From the NCBI GenBank assembly GCA_017391665.1, contig JAFOXS010000328.1:1-7194 (forward strand): 7,194 nucleotides of DNA, read 5' to 3'. The translations under genes and the position numbers were made by a program. The notes beneath the pieces were generated by a model. That model did not search any database. It was given only the letters and a program-made list of their open reading frames with translations, and had not been told where the DNA came from. Positions 1-5,215 of this stretch are shown here, one piece after another. How positions within the stretch are numbered: the stretch's first letter is position 1; every line of letters starts with the position of its first letter. This DNA is from Alistipes sp. (GTDB lineage Bacteria; Bacteroidota; Bacteroidia; Bacteroidales; Rikenellaceae).

Positions 1-10
1 AATTTTCTCT

Positions 11-817
11 TTAATAATGAAAGAATTGCGCGAATATTGGCAGGAAGGCACTCACTCCACCGTAATACCTCTTGCCTGCATATGTTGATCGGGGATGCCC
101 CGACTCATCGACAAGCCATCGCGCAGCATATACATCGCAGCGCACTTCTCCAGCCCACGTGGAGGCTATGCGATCGCGCATTATCCAGCCATCGCTACGT
201 GCCACATTGCCTCGGCCCATACGCTCGGGCGCAAGCGAATGATCCTGCAAGCCAAACGCCTGAAGATTAGTGTTGCTGGGTGTACCGAGGATGATAACCG
301 CTCTATCTCCCTTGAGCAGTCCTCGCTCCGAAAGCAACACGCCGAGCGACGTGGAGCGATGATTCACCACAATTGCCACATCACGGCCATCAGCCCTGCC
401 CTCAACGCACAAGGCTCCGCGCCATGGCGTAATATGTTCGGGGAAGAAGCGGTCGCCATAATAGAGTAATGCGAAATCCAGACCACGGCTATAATCGTGA
501 GTGCGATGCACATAGGCGTAGTCACTTTTCGTTGCCATCACAATATCGCGCACAACCTGTTCATTCTCCACGCCCCACAGCGCCACAACGGGCATAGCCA
601 TCGAATCGATGAGTCGCGCAACGCTCTCCACCTTATGACGGTAGCGTGCCGTATCCCATCGAAGGCGGCCCTGCGGTGTGTAATCGGAATCATCGTAAAA
701 GGAGGAGGGGATGGTATCGTAGAGATTTTCGATATCGCAGAATGCAATATCCAGCGAGCGTTGCGCCCACGCCGATGTGCTGCACAGCAGAAGAAGTATC
801 GCAAAGAGGCAACGCAT
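11..817 (-). CDS. Exported EEP-fold protein with decayed active site (probable pseudoenzyme)
   Basis: Complete gene of 268 residues. The start at 817 is chosen because it gives a clean signal peptide (MRCLFAILLLLCSTSAWA, cleavage after A18); an in-frame extension to 931 would lie inside mnmA and hide it. There is no lipobox. The fold matches the endonuclease/exonuclease/phosphatase family common in Bacteroidota: the DIENLYDT start (usual NVENLFD), the YTPQGRLRW stretch, the SRGLDFALLY strand (110-119) and the STYAG...YYGG end. The metal and catalytic motifs are altered: the Glu of the usual EVEN is Gly82 (LWGVEN), NHWPS is NHRST (152-156), GDFND is GTPSN (178-182), and the terminal SDHLP is SAFLP (256-260). 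I infer an exported protein without nuclease activity, possibly ligand-binding. The reading frame is intact, so it is not an obvious pseudogene. One base separates it from mnmA, so coupled translation is likely. The family call is firm; the function is unknown. Confidence 0.85.
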   Translation of the reverse strand: MRCLFAILLLLCSTSAWAQRSLDIAFCDIENLYDTIPSSFYDDSDYTPQGRLRWDTARYRHKVESVARLIDSMAMPVVALWGVENEQVVRDIVMATKSDYAYVHRTHDYSRGLDFALLYYGDRFFPEHITPWRGALCVEGRADGRDVAIVVNHRSTSLGVLLSERGLLKGDRAVIILGTPSNTNLQAFGLQDHSLAPERMGRGNVARSDGWIMRDRIASTWAGEVRCDVYAARWLVDESGHPRSTYAGKRYYGGVSAFLPIFAQFFHY

Positions 818-818
818 G

Positions 819-1991
819 TTATCTCTCAATAACGCCCGAGCCGACAAGCACCTCACCATCGTACCACGCCGCAAACTGACCTGCCGCCACGCCTCGCTGC
901 GGCTCATCGAAGAGAAGATACATGCCATCACCCTGTGCTACGAGCTCTGCGCCCTGCAACGCCTGACGATAGCGGATACGCACATCATAACGACGTCGCT
1001 CACCCTCGGTCATGCGCTGCGTCGGGTCAACCCAGTGCACCTCCTCAGGCTTGATACGCAGCACGCTGCGATAGAGTCCGGGATGCGAATCGCCCTCGCC
1101 TACATATATCACATTCTCCTTTACGTCGGTAGCCAGAACAAACAACGACTCCTTGCGGCCGCCGATGCCGAGCCCCTTACGCTGACCTATGGTATAGAAG
1201 TGCGCACCATTATGCGTACCGATCTTCTTGCCATCGCGCACCGTATATCGGAACGGCTCGCTCTGTGTAGCCAGATCATCCCCTCGCTCCAGGCCATAGC
1301 CTCGCCACGAGGGCAGAATCTCATGCACATTGCCCTGACGGGCAGCCAGCTGCTGCTGAAGGAATACAGGCAGATCGACCTTGCCCACAAAACAGATACC
1401 CTGCGAGTCCTTGCGCTTGGCCGTAGCGAGTTTCTGCTCGGCAGCGATGGCTCGCACCTCGGGTTTTAGCATATGACCTATGGGAAAGAGAGCATAACGC
1501 AGTTGCTCCTGCGTGAGCTGACAAAGGAAATAACTCTGATCCTTATTCTTATCCGCTCCTGCCACGAGACGATAGACCTCGCGGCCATCAACTATCTCGG
1601 TAGCCTTCTGGCAGTAGTGTCCAGTAGCGACATAGTCGGCGCCCATCTTCAAGGCCTCCTTCAGGAAAACATCGAATTTTATCTCACGGTTGCACAACAC
1701 GTCGGGATTGGGTGTGCGGCCCTGCTCATATTCGGAGAACATATAATCCACCACACGACGCTTATACTCCTCCGACAGATCCACAAAGCGGAAAGGTATA
1801 TCCAGACGCTTGGCCACGAGCTCGGCAAAGACCTGATCATCATGCCATGGGCAGTCGCCCTCCAGCGTGCCGGTCGTATCGTGCCAATTACGCATAAACA
1901 GACCGATAACCTCGTGTCCCTGCTCCTTGAGAAGATATGCCGCCACGGATGAATCCACACCGCCTGAAAGTCCAACTACAACTCGTGCCAT
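819..1991 (-). CDS. mnmA: tRNA-specific 2-thiouridylase MnmA
   Basis: Cytoplasmic enzyme that adenylates and thiolates U34 in the wobble position of tRNA-Lys, tRNA-Glu and tRNA-Gln, taking sulfur from a persulfide relay. It has 390 residues, a little longer than the Escherichia coli enzyme. Visible parts: the PP-loop SGGVDSS (9-15) that binds ATP; an NWHD...GDCPW insertion (35-49) similar to the NW-E-D stretch of other MnmA proteins; NPDVLCNREIKF with the first catalytic cysteine C100; GHYC (124-127); DQSYFL (151-156); and DSQGICFVG (195-203) with the second catalytic cysteine C200. The central FYTIGQRKGLGIGG motif and the C-terminal beta-barrel with RYRQ (340-343) are complete. The start at 1991 begins directly at the PP-loop strand. 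AAGGA lies six bases upstream (1998-2002), an unusually good Shine-Dalgarno for this phylum. It is probably transcribed from the promoter at 2018-2025, with possible read-through from lysO, and leads into the EEP gene. Confidence 0.97.
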   Translation of the reverse strand: MARVVVGLSGGVDSSVAAYLLKEQGHEVIGLFMRNWHDTTGTLEGDCPWHDDQVFAELVAKRLDIPFRFVDLSEEYKRRVVDYMFSEYEQGRTPNPDVLCNREIKFDVFLKEALKMGADYVATGHYCQKATEIVDGREVYRLVAGADKNKDQSYFLCQLTQEQLRYALFPIGHMLKPEVRAIAAEQKLATAKRKDSQGICFVGKVDLPVFLQQQLAARQGNVHEILPSWRGYGLERGDDLATQSEPFRYTVRDGKKIGTHNGAHFYTIGQRKGLGIGGRKESLFVLATDVKENVIYVGEGDSHPGLYRSVLRIKPEEVHWVDPTQRMTEGERRRYDVRIRYRQALQGAELVAQGDGMYLLFDEPQRGVAAGQFAAWYDGEVLVGSGVIER

Positions 1992-2017
1992 AAATATTCC
2001 TTATTTATTACAATAGG

Positions 2018-2025
2018 CAAATTTA
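2018..2025 (-). promoter_or_regulatory. Bacteroidota -7 promoter box for mnmA
   Basis: On the minus strand this reads TAAATTTG, an exact match to the TAnnTTTG box. It ends 26 bases before the mnmA start codon, which would give a leader of about 20 bases. No clean TTTG occurs at the expected -33 distance; a CTTTA lies 17-18 bases upstream, within the last codons of the lysO C-terminal gene. Probable but unproven. Confidence 0.5.
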
Positions 2026-2041
2026 ATAAAAAATGCTGATT

Positions 2042-2668
2042 TTAAAGCGAGCAGAAGAGCGACACGAAGAATGGCACGCTAAAATCGACCAAAATACCGT
2101 GTACAATCGCCACAAATACCCAATCTTTGCCCGAGTAGCGGGTAATGACGGGCAGGGTGACATCCATCGTCGTAGCTCCACCCGAACAGATAGGTGCCAC
2201 GGGCGAGAACCAGCGCACCATAAGCGGAGCAAACAGCAGCGTAAACATCTCACGCAGGACGTTGGCGATAAGCGCAATGGTTCCCAATTCGGCTGCAGCC
2301 GCCGCACCGAGCGCAGGCTCTTTGAGCGATGTGATAAGGATAGAGGAGAGCGAATAATAGCCCATACCACTACCCACTGCCAGCACGTCGAACAACGACC
2401 AGCGGGCAATCACCATCGAGACCAATGACACGGCCACAAATGTACCGATAATCGTAGCACAAGGCAACAAAAGCAGACGAAACGAGAGAGTCTGCAAAAT
2501 CTCCTTCAGGCGCGGGTCGCTGCCGATGCTCATACCCACCTGAATCATCAGTGCATACAATACCCACATCACCACCTCTCCACTATCAAACCACGCTGGC
2601 AGCAGGTCGAAATAGCTCACCACACACCCCACTACGAAGGCACCCACGATCATCATGCTACTCTTCAT
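2042..2668 (-). CDS. lysO: LysO-family lysine exporter, C-terminal subunit
   Basis: Inner-membrane protein of 208 residues matching the C-terminal two thirds of LysO (DUF340), which exports L-lysine in Escherichia coli. Family signatures are GMGYYSLSSIL (101-111), an intramembrane LREMFTLL with E140 in the position of the conserved glutamate, the GGATTMDVTLPV motif (163-174) and VAIVHGILVD (186-195). About six hydrophobic segments are visible (roughly 3-20, 32-50, 63-88, 91-113, 128-152, 183-207). The start at 2668 is chosen because its frame overlaps the upstream subunit by 11 bases and opens directly at the first membrane helix; a start at 2743 would lie deep inside the neighbour. It must work with the adjacent N-terminal subunit. 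Splitting of LysO into a short and a long gene is common in Bacteroidota, and both frames are clean, so this is not a frameshift. Substrate is assigned by family only. Confidence 0.88.
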   Translation of the reverse strand: MKSSMMIVGAFVVGCVVSYFDLLPAWFDSGEVVMWVLYALMIQVGMSIGSDPRLKEILQTLSFRLLLLPCATIIGTFVAVSLVSMVIARWSLFDVLAVGSGMGYYSLSSILITSLKEPALGAAAAAELGTIALIANVLREMFTLLFAPLMVRWFSPVAPICSGGATTMDVTLPVITRYSGKDWVFVAIVHGILVDFSVPFFVSLFCSL

Positions 2669-2939
2669 GGCTCTGACGATTAAAGAATTTATAATATACC
2701 ACACGTGCCGCCACGATGCTACCCAGCGTAGCCGCCACAGCAATCACAAGCGCCTCCACGCCCAACGAGGTGAGATTCTGCACAATGCGCTCATTGCCAC
2801 CTATCTCCACTCCCATCAGGAAGAGCAGCAGTATGATGGTAGCCATAGAGGTTGTGCCCAAGTGTTTCAGCACACTCAAGCGACGAACAAGAAAACCCAG
2901 CAGAGCTCCTGCACCCATTATGGCCATAATTTTCAGCAT
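2658..2939 (-). CDS. lysO: LysO-family lysine exporter, N-terminal subunit
   Basis: Small inner-membrane protein of 93 residues corresponding to the N-terminal part of LysO, with three hydrophobic helices (about 2-19, 29-47 and 61-83) and the MGVEIGGNER stretch (42-51) between the second and third. Its stop codon TAG (2660-2658) lies inside the first codons of the C-terminal subunit, an 11-base overlap that implies translational coupling and equal production of both halves. The start at 2939 is chosen because a strong promoter sits just upstream (2947-2978), which excludes the in-frame ATG at 3023. The leader would then be only a few bases, so the true start may be the internal Met5 (codon starting at 2927) or Met8. 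Residue pattern suggests this subunit is an ancient duplicate of the first three helices of its partner. Confidence 0.82.
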   Translation of the reverse strand: MLKIMAIMGAGALLGFLVRRLSVLKHLGTTSMATIILLLFLMGVEIGGNERIVQNLTSLGVEALVIAVAATLGSIVAARVVYYKFFNRQSHEE

Positions 2940-2946
2940 ACGGCGA

Positions 2947-2978
2947 CAAAGGTATATGCTTTTGCCCGAACCGCCAAA
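2947..2978 (-). promoter_or_regulatory. Bacteroidota promoter for the lysO pair
   Basis: On the minus strand a TTTG -33 box (2978-2975) is followed after exactly 20 bases by TACCTTTG (2954-2947), a full match to the TAnnTTTG -7 box. It is the only promoter in the window with both boxes at textbook spacing. Transcription would begin at about 2940, at or immediately before the annotated start codon at 2939. Confidence 0.72.
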
Positions 2979-3028
2979 ACATTTTTCTACCAACTGCACA
3001 CCAGAATACGAGAAGCCGCACATAGTCG

Positions 3029-3089
3029 CATCACCCTACCAAAAAATCTTTCTCTAAAGAGAAAACGGAGAAAAAATCATAGAGTGATG
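3029..3089. promoter_or_regulatory. Nested dyad symmetry between divergent promoters
   Basis: An inner palindrome, TTTCTCT-AA-AGAGAAA (3049-3064), is perfect over seven-base arms. It sits inside an outer inverted repeat, CATCACCCT (3029-3037) and AGAGTGATG (3081-3089), with one mismatch in nine. The two centres differ by only about 2.5 bases. The element lies upstream of both the lysO promoter and the PspC cluster promoter, so it is probably not part of either main transcript and is better read as protein-binding DNA than as a terminator. The bound factor is unknown; the PadR protein of the cluster is one candidate. Confidence 0.35.
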
Positions 3090-3103
3090 AAAAAATCCAC
3101 TAC

Positions 3104-3116
3104 TTTGTGATACAAA
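3104..3116. promoter_or_regulatory. Candidate operator at the -33 region of the PspC-PadR cluster
   Basis: The inverted repeat TTTGT-GAT-ACAAA lies 17 to 29 bases upstream of the -7 box at 3133, exactly where sigma would contact the -33 region. A repressor bound here would block the promoter. PadR-family proteins bind short inverted repeats near their own promoters, so autoregulation is plausible. The short arms could also occur by chance in AT-rich DNA. Confidence 0.35.
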
Positions 3117-3132
3117 ATACCAAAATTGTTTA

Positions 3133-3140
3133 TATATTTG
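3133..3140 (+). promoter_or_regulatory. Bacteroidota -7 promoter box for the PspC-PadR cluster
   Basis: TATATTTG matches the TAnnTTTG box exactly and ends 38 bases before the first start codon at 3179, giving a leader of about 30 bases. The nearest TTTG upstream (3104-3107) is 25 bases away, longer than the usual 19-21, so the -33 contact is weak; this fits a regulated promoter. Confidence 0.6.
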
Positions 3141-3178
3141 CATCAGGAAAATATTTACACACTTTAATATACTCAACT

Positions 3179-3664
3179 ATGAAGGAAACGATTAATGTAA
3201 ACATTGCAGGGCAGGCCTTCACCATGGACATGGATGCTTACTCTGCGCTCACCTCTTACCTGGATGACATCTCGCGTCGTCTGCCCGAGGGTGACACCGA
3301 GACGATGACCGACATCGAGGCGCGCGTAGCCGAACTCTTCCGTGAGAAGGTACCCTCACCGATGATGGTCATCACCTATGGCGTAGTACGCAACACGATG
3401 AACCAGATCGGACGACCCGAGGATTTCGGAGCGGCCAACCGCCCGCTCAACTCAACCCTGAGAGGAGGGAAGGACGAACACCGCCTCTACCGTTCACGCA
3501 AAGACCGCTCGATTGCGGGTGTCTGCGCTGGTGTAGCAAAGTATTTCGGACTGGAAGCGTCGATGGTTCGCATTGCTGCCATCCTCTGCATCTTCGCCGC
3601 AGGTGCTACGCTGTGGATCTACCTCATTCTCTGGGCTGTGCTCCCCTATGAGCCCGAGGCCTAA
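3179..3664 (+). CDS. Short PspC-domain membrane protein with HAAS-like N-terminus
   Basis: A protein of 161 residues in two parts. Residues 1-90 form a soluble domain: a small beta-strand (INVNIAG), a helix (AYSALTSYLDDI), the acidic DIEARVAELF (45-54) and a closing helix ending in IGRPEDF (77-83). Residues 103-158 are a PspC domain, LYRSRKDRSIAGVCAGVAKYFG followed by hydrophobic segments (about 129-155) ending in WAVLPYEP. PspC proteins act at the cytoplasmic membrane in the phage-shock or envelope-stress response. The start at 3179 is chosen because the homologous domain in the long PspC protein of this cluster begins at the same place and the promoter at 3133 excludes the ATG at 3107. It is the first gene of the cluster, 37 bases before padR. 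The N-terminal domain probably lies in the cytoplasm. The specific signal is unknown. Confidence 0.9.
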   Translation: MKETINVNIAGQAFTMDMDAYSALTSYLDDISRRLPEGDTETMTDIEARVAELFREKVPSPMMVITYGVVRNTMNQIGRPEDFGAANRPLNSTLRGGKDEHRLYRSRKDRSIAGVCAGVAKYFGLEASMVRIAAILCIFAAGATLWIYLILWAVLPYEPEA

Positions 3665-3701
3665 CTCACGAAAGTCAAACCATTAAGCCAAAGGAACAAC
3701 T

Positions 3702-4100
3702 ATGAACGAAGATAATGTAAAAGTACAGATGCGTAAAGGCATCCTCGAGTACTGCATCCTGTCGATACTCTCACGCGAGGATTCATACGCACCCAAGATC
3801 ATTGCCGAACTTAAAGAGGCGCAGATGATCGTTGTCGAGGGTACGCTCTACCCCATCCTCACACGTCAGAAGAACGCAGGTCTTTTGACCTACCGTTGGG
3901 AGGAGTCGCCGCAAGGCCCGCCCCGCAAATACTATATGCTCACCGAGGCTGGTCGCCAGCAGCTGGCTCTATTGGATGATGCGTGGAACGAGATGGTCGA
4001 GCAGATCAATATCATCCGCCACGGCAACCCCAATGCTCCCCAGACCGAGAAGCCGACAAATGCCACCGTCATCGAACTCGGTGCCGTGGTGAACAAATAA
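3702..4100 (+). CDS. PadR-family transcriptional regulator
   Basis: A DNA-binding protein of 132 residues with a winged helix-turn-helix. The family core is easy to read: MRKGILEYCILSIL (10-23), YAPKIIAELKEA (29-40), EGTLYPILTRQKNAGLL (46-62) for the recognition helix and following turn, the wing WEESPQGPPRKYYMLTEAG (66-84), and a C-terminal dimerisation helix (about 87-106). The tail (107-132) is Asn/Pro-rich and probably disordered. This is the short PadR type (subfamily 2), which normally represses its own operon and is relieved by a ligand or partner protein. AAGGA lies six bases before the start (3691-3695). The gene lies between the two PspC genes, so it likely controls the whole cluster, perhaps through the dyads at 3029-3116. 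The family call is firm; the operator and inducer are inferred. Confidence 0.95.
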   Translation: MNEDNVKVQMRKGILEYCILSILSREDSYAPKIIAELKEAQMIVVEGTLYPILTRQKNAGLLTYRWEESPQGPPRKYYMLTEAGRQQLALLDDAWNEMVEQINIIRHGNPNAPQTEKPTNATVIELGAVVNK

Positions 4101-4109
4101 GAACTCAAT

Positions 4110-4138
4110 TATTACAATAACTATTACACACTATTACA
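4110..4138 (+). repeat. Three TATTACA direct repeats before the GIN gene
   Basis: TATTACA occurs at 4110-4116, 4122-4128 and 4132-4138, the last one touching the start codon at 4139. The second and third copies extend to CTATTACA with a 10-base period. The tract contains no Shine-Dalgarno. It could be an unstructured ribosome-loading leader or a binding site; chance remains possible in such AT-rich DNA. Confidence 0.55.
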
Positions 4139-5197
4139 ATGAAACGATTTTTTTATTTTCTTGCTGCCGCAACACTCATTATGAGCAGCATCGTCCCTGC
4201 ACAGGCGCAGGATCGCTCGTCACGTGGCACAATAATTATAAATGGCAAGGAGCTCGACATTGATAAGTATACCGAGATTATCGAGCAGGCTGCCGAGACC
4301 GTGGAAAAAACCATGGAGGAGGTCGCCAAGAACATGGAGGAGGTCGCCAAGGACATGGAAGATGCAGCCGAAGCCATTGAGAAGGATGCTGCCATCAATT
4401 TTAATGGCCGAGGTGATCAGCGCCTGCGAGGCAGTGGTAATATCATCACCGAGAGCCGCCTTGTTCCCGCCGACTATCACGGCGTAGTGACAAGCCGTGC
4501 CATAAAGGTGACGCTTGAGGATCGCACGGGTACAACAGCCATCATCCGTGCCGACGACAACGTGATGCCGCATATCAAGATTGAGAATAAGAATGGTGTG
4601 TTGAATATTAAGATTGACGACGAGATTCGCACAATCAATAGCATGACAGCCGAGGTTCGCCTGCCCAAGAGCACCGATATCAGCCGTTTGGAGGCAACCA
4701 GCGCATCGCACATTGATGTGGATTACACCATCCAGAGCGCAAAACTCAACATCGCAGCTTCGTCGGCTGCCGACATCAACATCTCGAAGGCCGATGTCAC
4801 CACCTGCATTATAGATGCGAGCTCGGCTGCCAATGTCAAAGGCTCAATCAAGGCTACCGAGTGCTATATTAATGCCACTTCGGCTGCCAAGGCAAAGATG
4901 CAGATTCTGGCCAATAGCTGCTATGCCGATGCTTCATCAGCCGCCGACATCACCCTCGCGGGCGAGGCGGGCACACTCGATCTGGAGGCATCATCAGCCG
5001 CCAACATCAACGCTCTGAATGCAAAAGCATTGGTAAACACCTCTGCCGATGCATCGTCGGGAGCCAACATCCGTGTAAATGCCGGCAAGGCTCTCACGGC
5101 TGGCGCATCATCGGGTGGCACGGTTGCATACAAAAGCGACCACGATGTAAATATCCATATCAAGAAGTCAAGCGGCGGCAGCGTTCGCAAGATGTAA
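4139..5197 (+). CDS. Exported coiled-coil and GIN-domain (DUF2807) protein
   Basis: A protein of 352 residues. It opens with a signal peptide (MKRFFYFLAAATLIMSSIVPAQA, cleavage near residue 23) without a lipobox, so it should be periplasmic or secreted. Residues about 44-85 are an acidic amphipathic coiled coil with near-perfect heptads (MEEVAKN, MEEVAKD, MEDAAEA). Residues about 96-345 are a head-GIN domain: GSGNIITESR, a first strand set ending in VRLP (173-176), then a ladder of ASSAA-type turns every 18-21 residues, as expected of a beta-solenoid. GIN-domain proteins have been called putative adhesins, but in Bacteroidota they recur beside PspC and PadR genes, which points to envelope surveillance instead. 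It is the third gene of the cluster, 38 bases after padR and 18 bases before the long PspC gene. The molecular function is not known; the fold assignment is good. Confidence 0.9.
   Translation: MKRFFYFLAAATLIMSSIVPAQAQDRSSRGTIIINGKELDIDKYTEIIEQAAETVEKTMEEVAKNMEEVAKDMEDAAEAIEKDAAINFNGRGDQRLRGSGNIITESRLVPADYHGVVTSRAIKVTLEDRTGTTAIIRADDNVMPHIKIENKNGVLNIKIDDEIRTINSMTAEVRLPKSTDISRLEATSASHIDVDYTIQSAKLNIAASSAADINISKADVTTCIIDASSAANVKGSIKATECYINATSAAKAKMQILANSCYADASSAADITLAGEAGTLDLEASSAANINALNAKALVNTSADASSGANIRVNAGKALTAGASSGGTVAYKSDHDVNIHIKKSSGGSVRKM
4312..4374 (+). repeat. 21-base tandem repeat encoding coiled-coil heptads
   Basis: Units at 4312-4332 and 4333-4353 are 21 bases long and differ at a single base near the 3' end; a third, more diverged unit follows at 4354-4374. 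Each encodes one heptad (MEEVAKx or MEDAAEA). The near identity of the first two units at the DNA level points to a recent in-frame duplication and means the coiled coil could change length by slippage without breaking the frame. Confidence 0.85.
4694..5176 (+). repeat. Degenerate ASSAA-rung repeats of the GIN domain
   Basis: Within the GIN protein the motif A-S/T-S-A/G-A/G recurs at residues 186, 207, 227, 246, 265, 284, 305 and 323, with a last degenerate SSGG at 344. Spacing is 18-21 residues, and an Ile or Val often follows two residues later (ADI, ANV, ANI). This is the pattern of a right-handed parallel beta-helix with one Ser/Ala-rich turn per rung, here about nine rungs. The DNA copies are diverged, so the repeat is old at the protein level. 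Confidence 0.75.
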
Positions 5198-5215
5198 CAC
5201 ACAAAAACTACAACC

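Noticed and set aside
777..1469. A 230-residue open frame on the plus strand
   Set aside because: It lies antisense to mnmA and the EEP gene, with no family features, promoter or plausible start context; mnmA is unmistakable on the other strand.
2658..2939. lysO considered as a frameshifted pseudogene
   Set aside because: Both halves have full frames with proper starts and stops, a coupled overlap and a strong promoter, and split LysO genes are common in this phylum.
3087..3110. Seven-codon open frame (MKKSTTL) upstream of the PspC cluster, considered as a leader peptide
   Set aside because: It lies upstream of the -7 box at 3133, so it would not be in the main transcript, and it has no regulatory codon run.
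4312..4374. Short tandem repeat considered as a CRISPR-like or mobile-element signal
   Set aside because: There are no spacers; the repeat is in frame and encodes heptads.
4220..4711. A 163-residue open frame on the minus strand with repeated GDLLH units
   Set aside because: The repeat is the antisense image of the 21-base coiled-coil repeat of the GIN gene; no promoter or start signal supports it.
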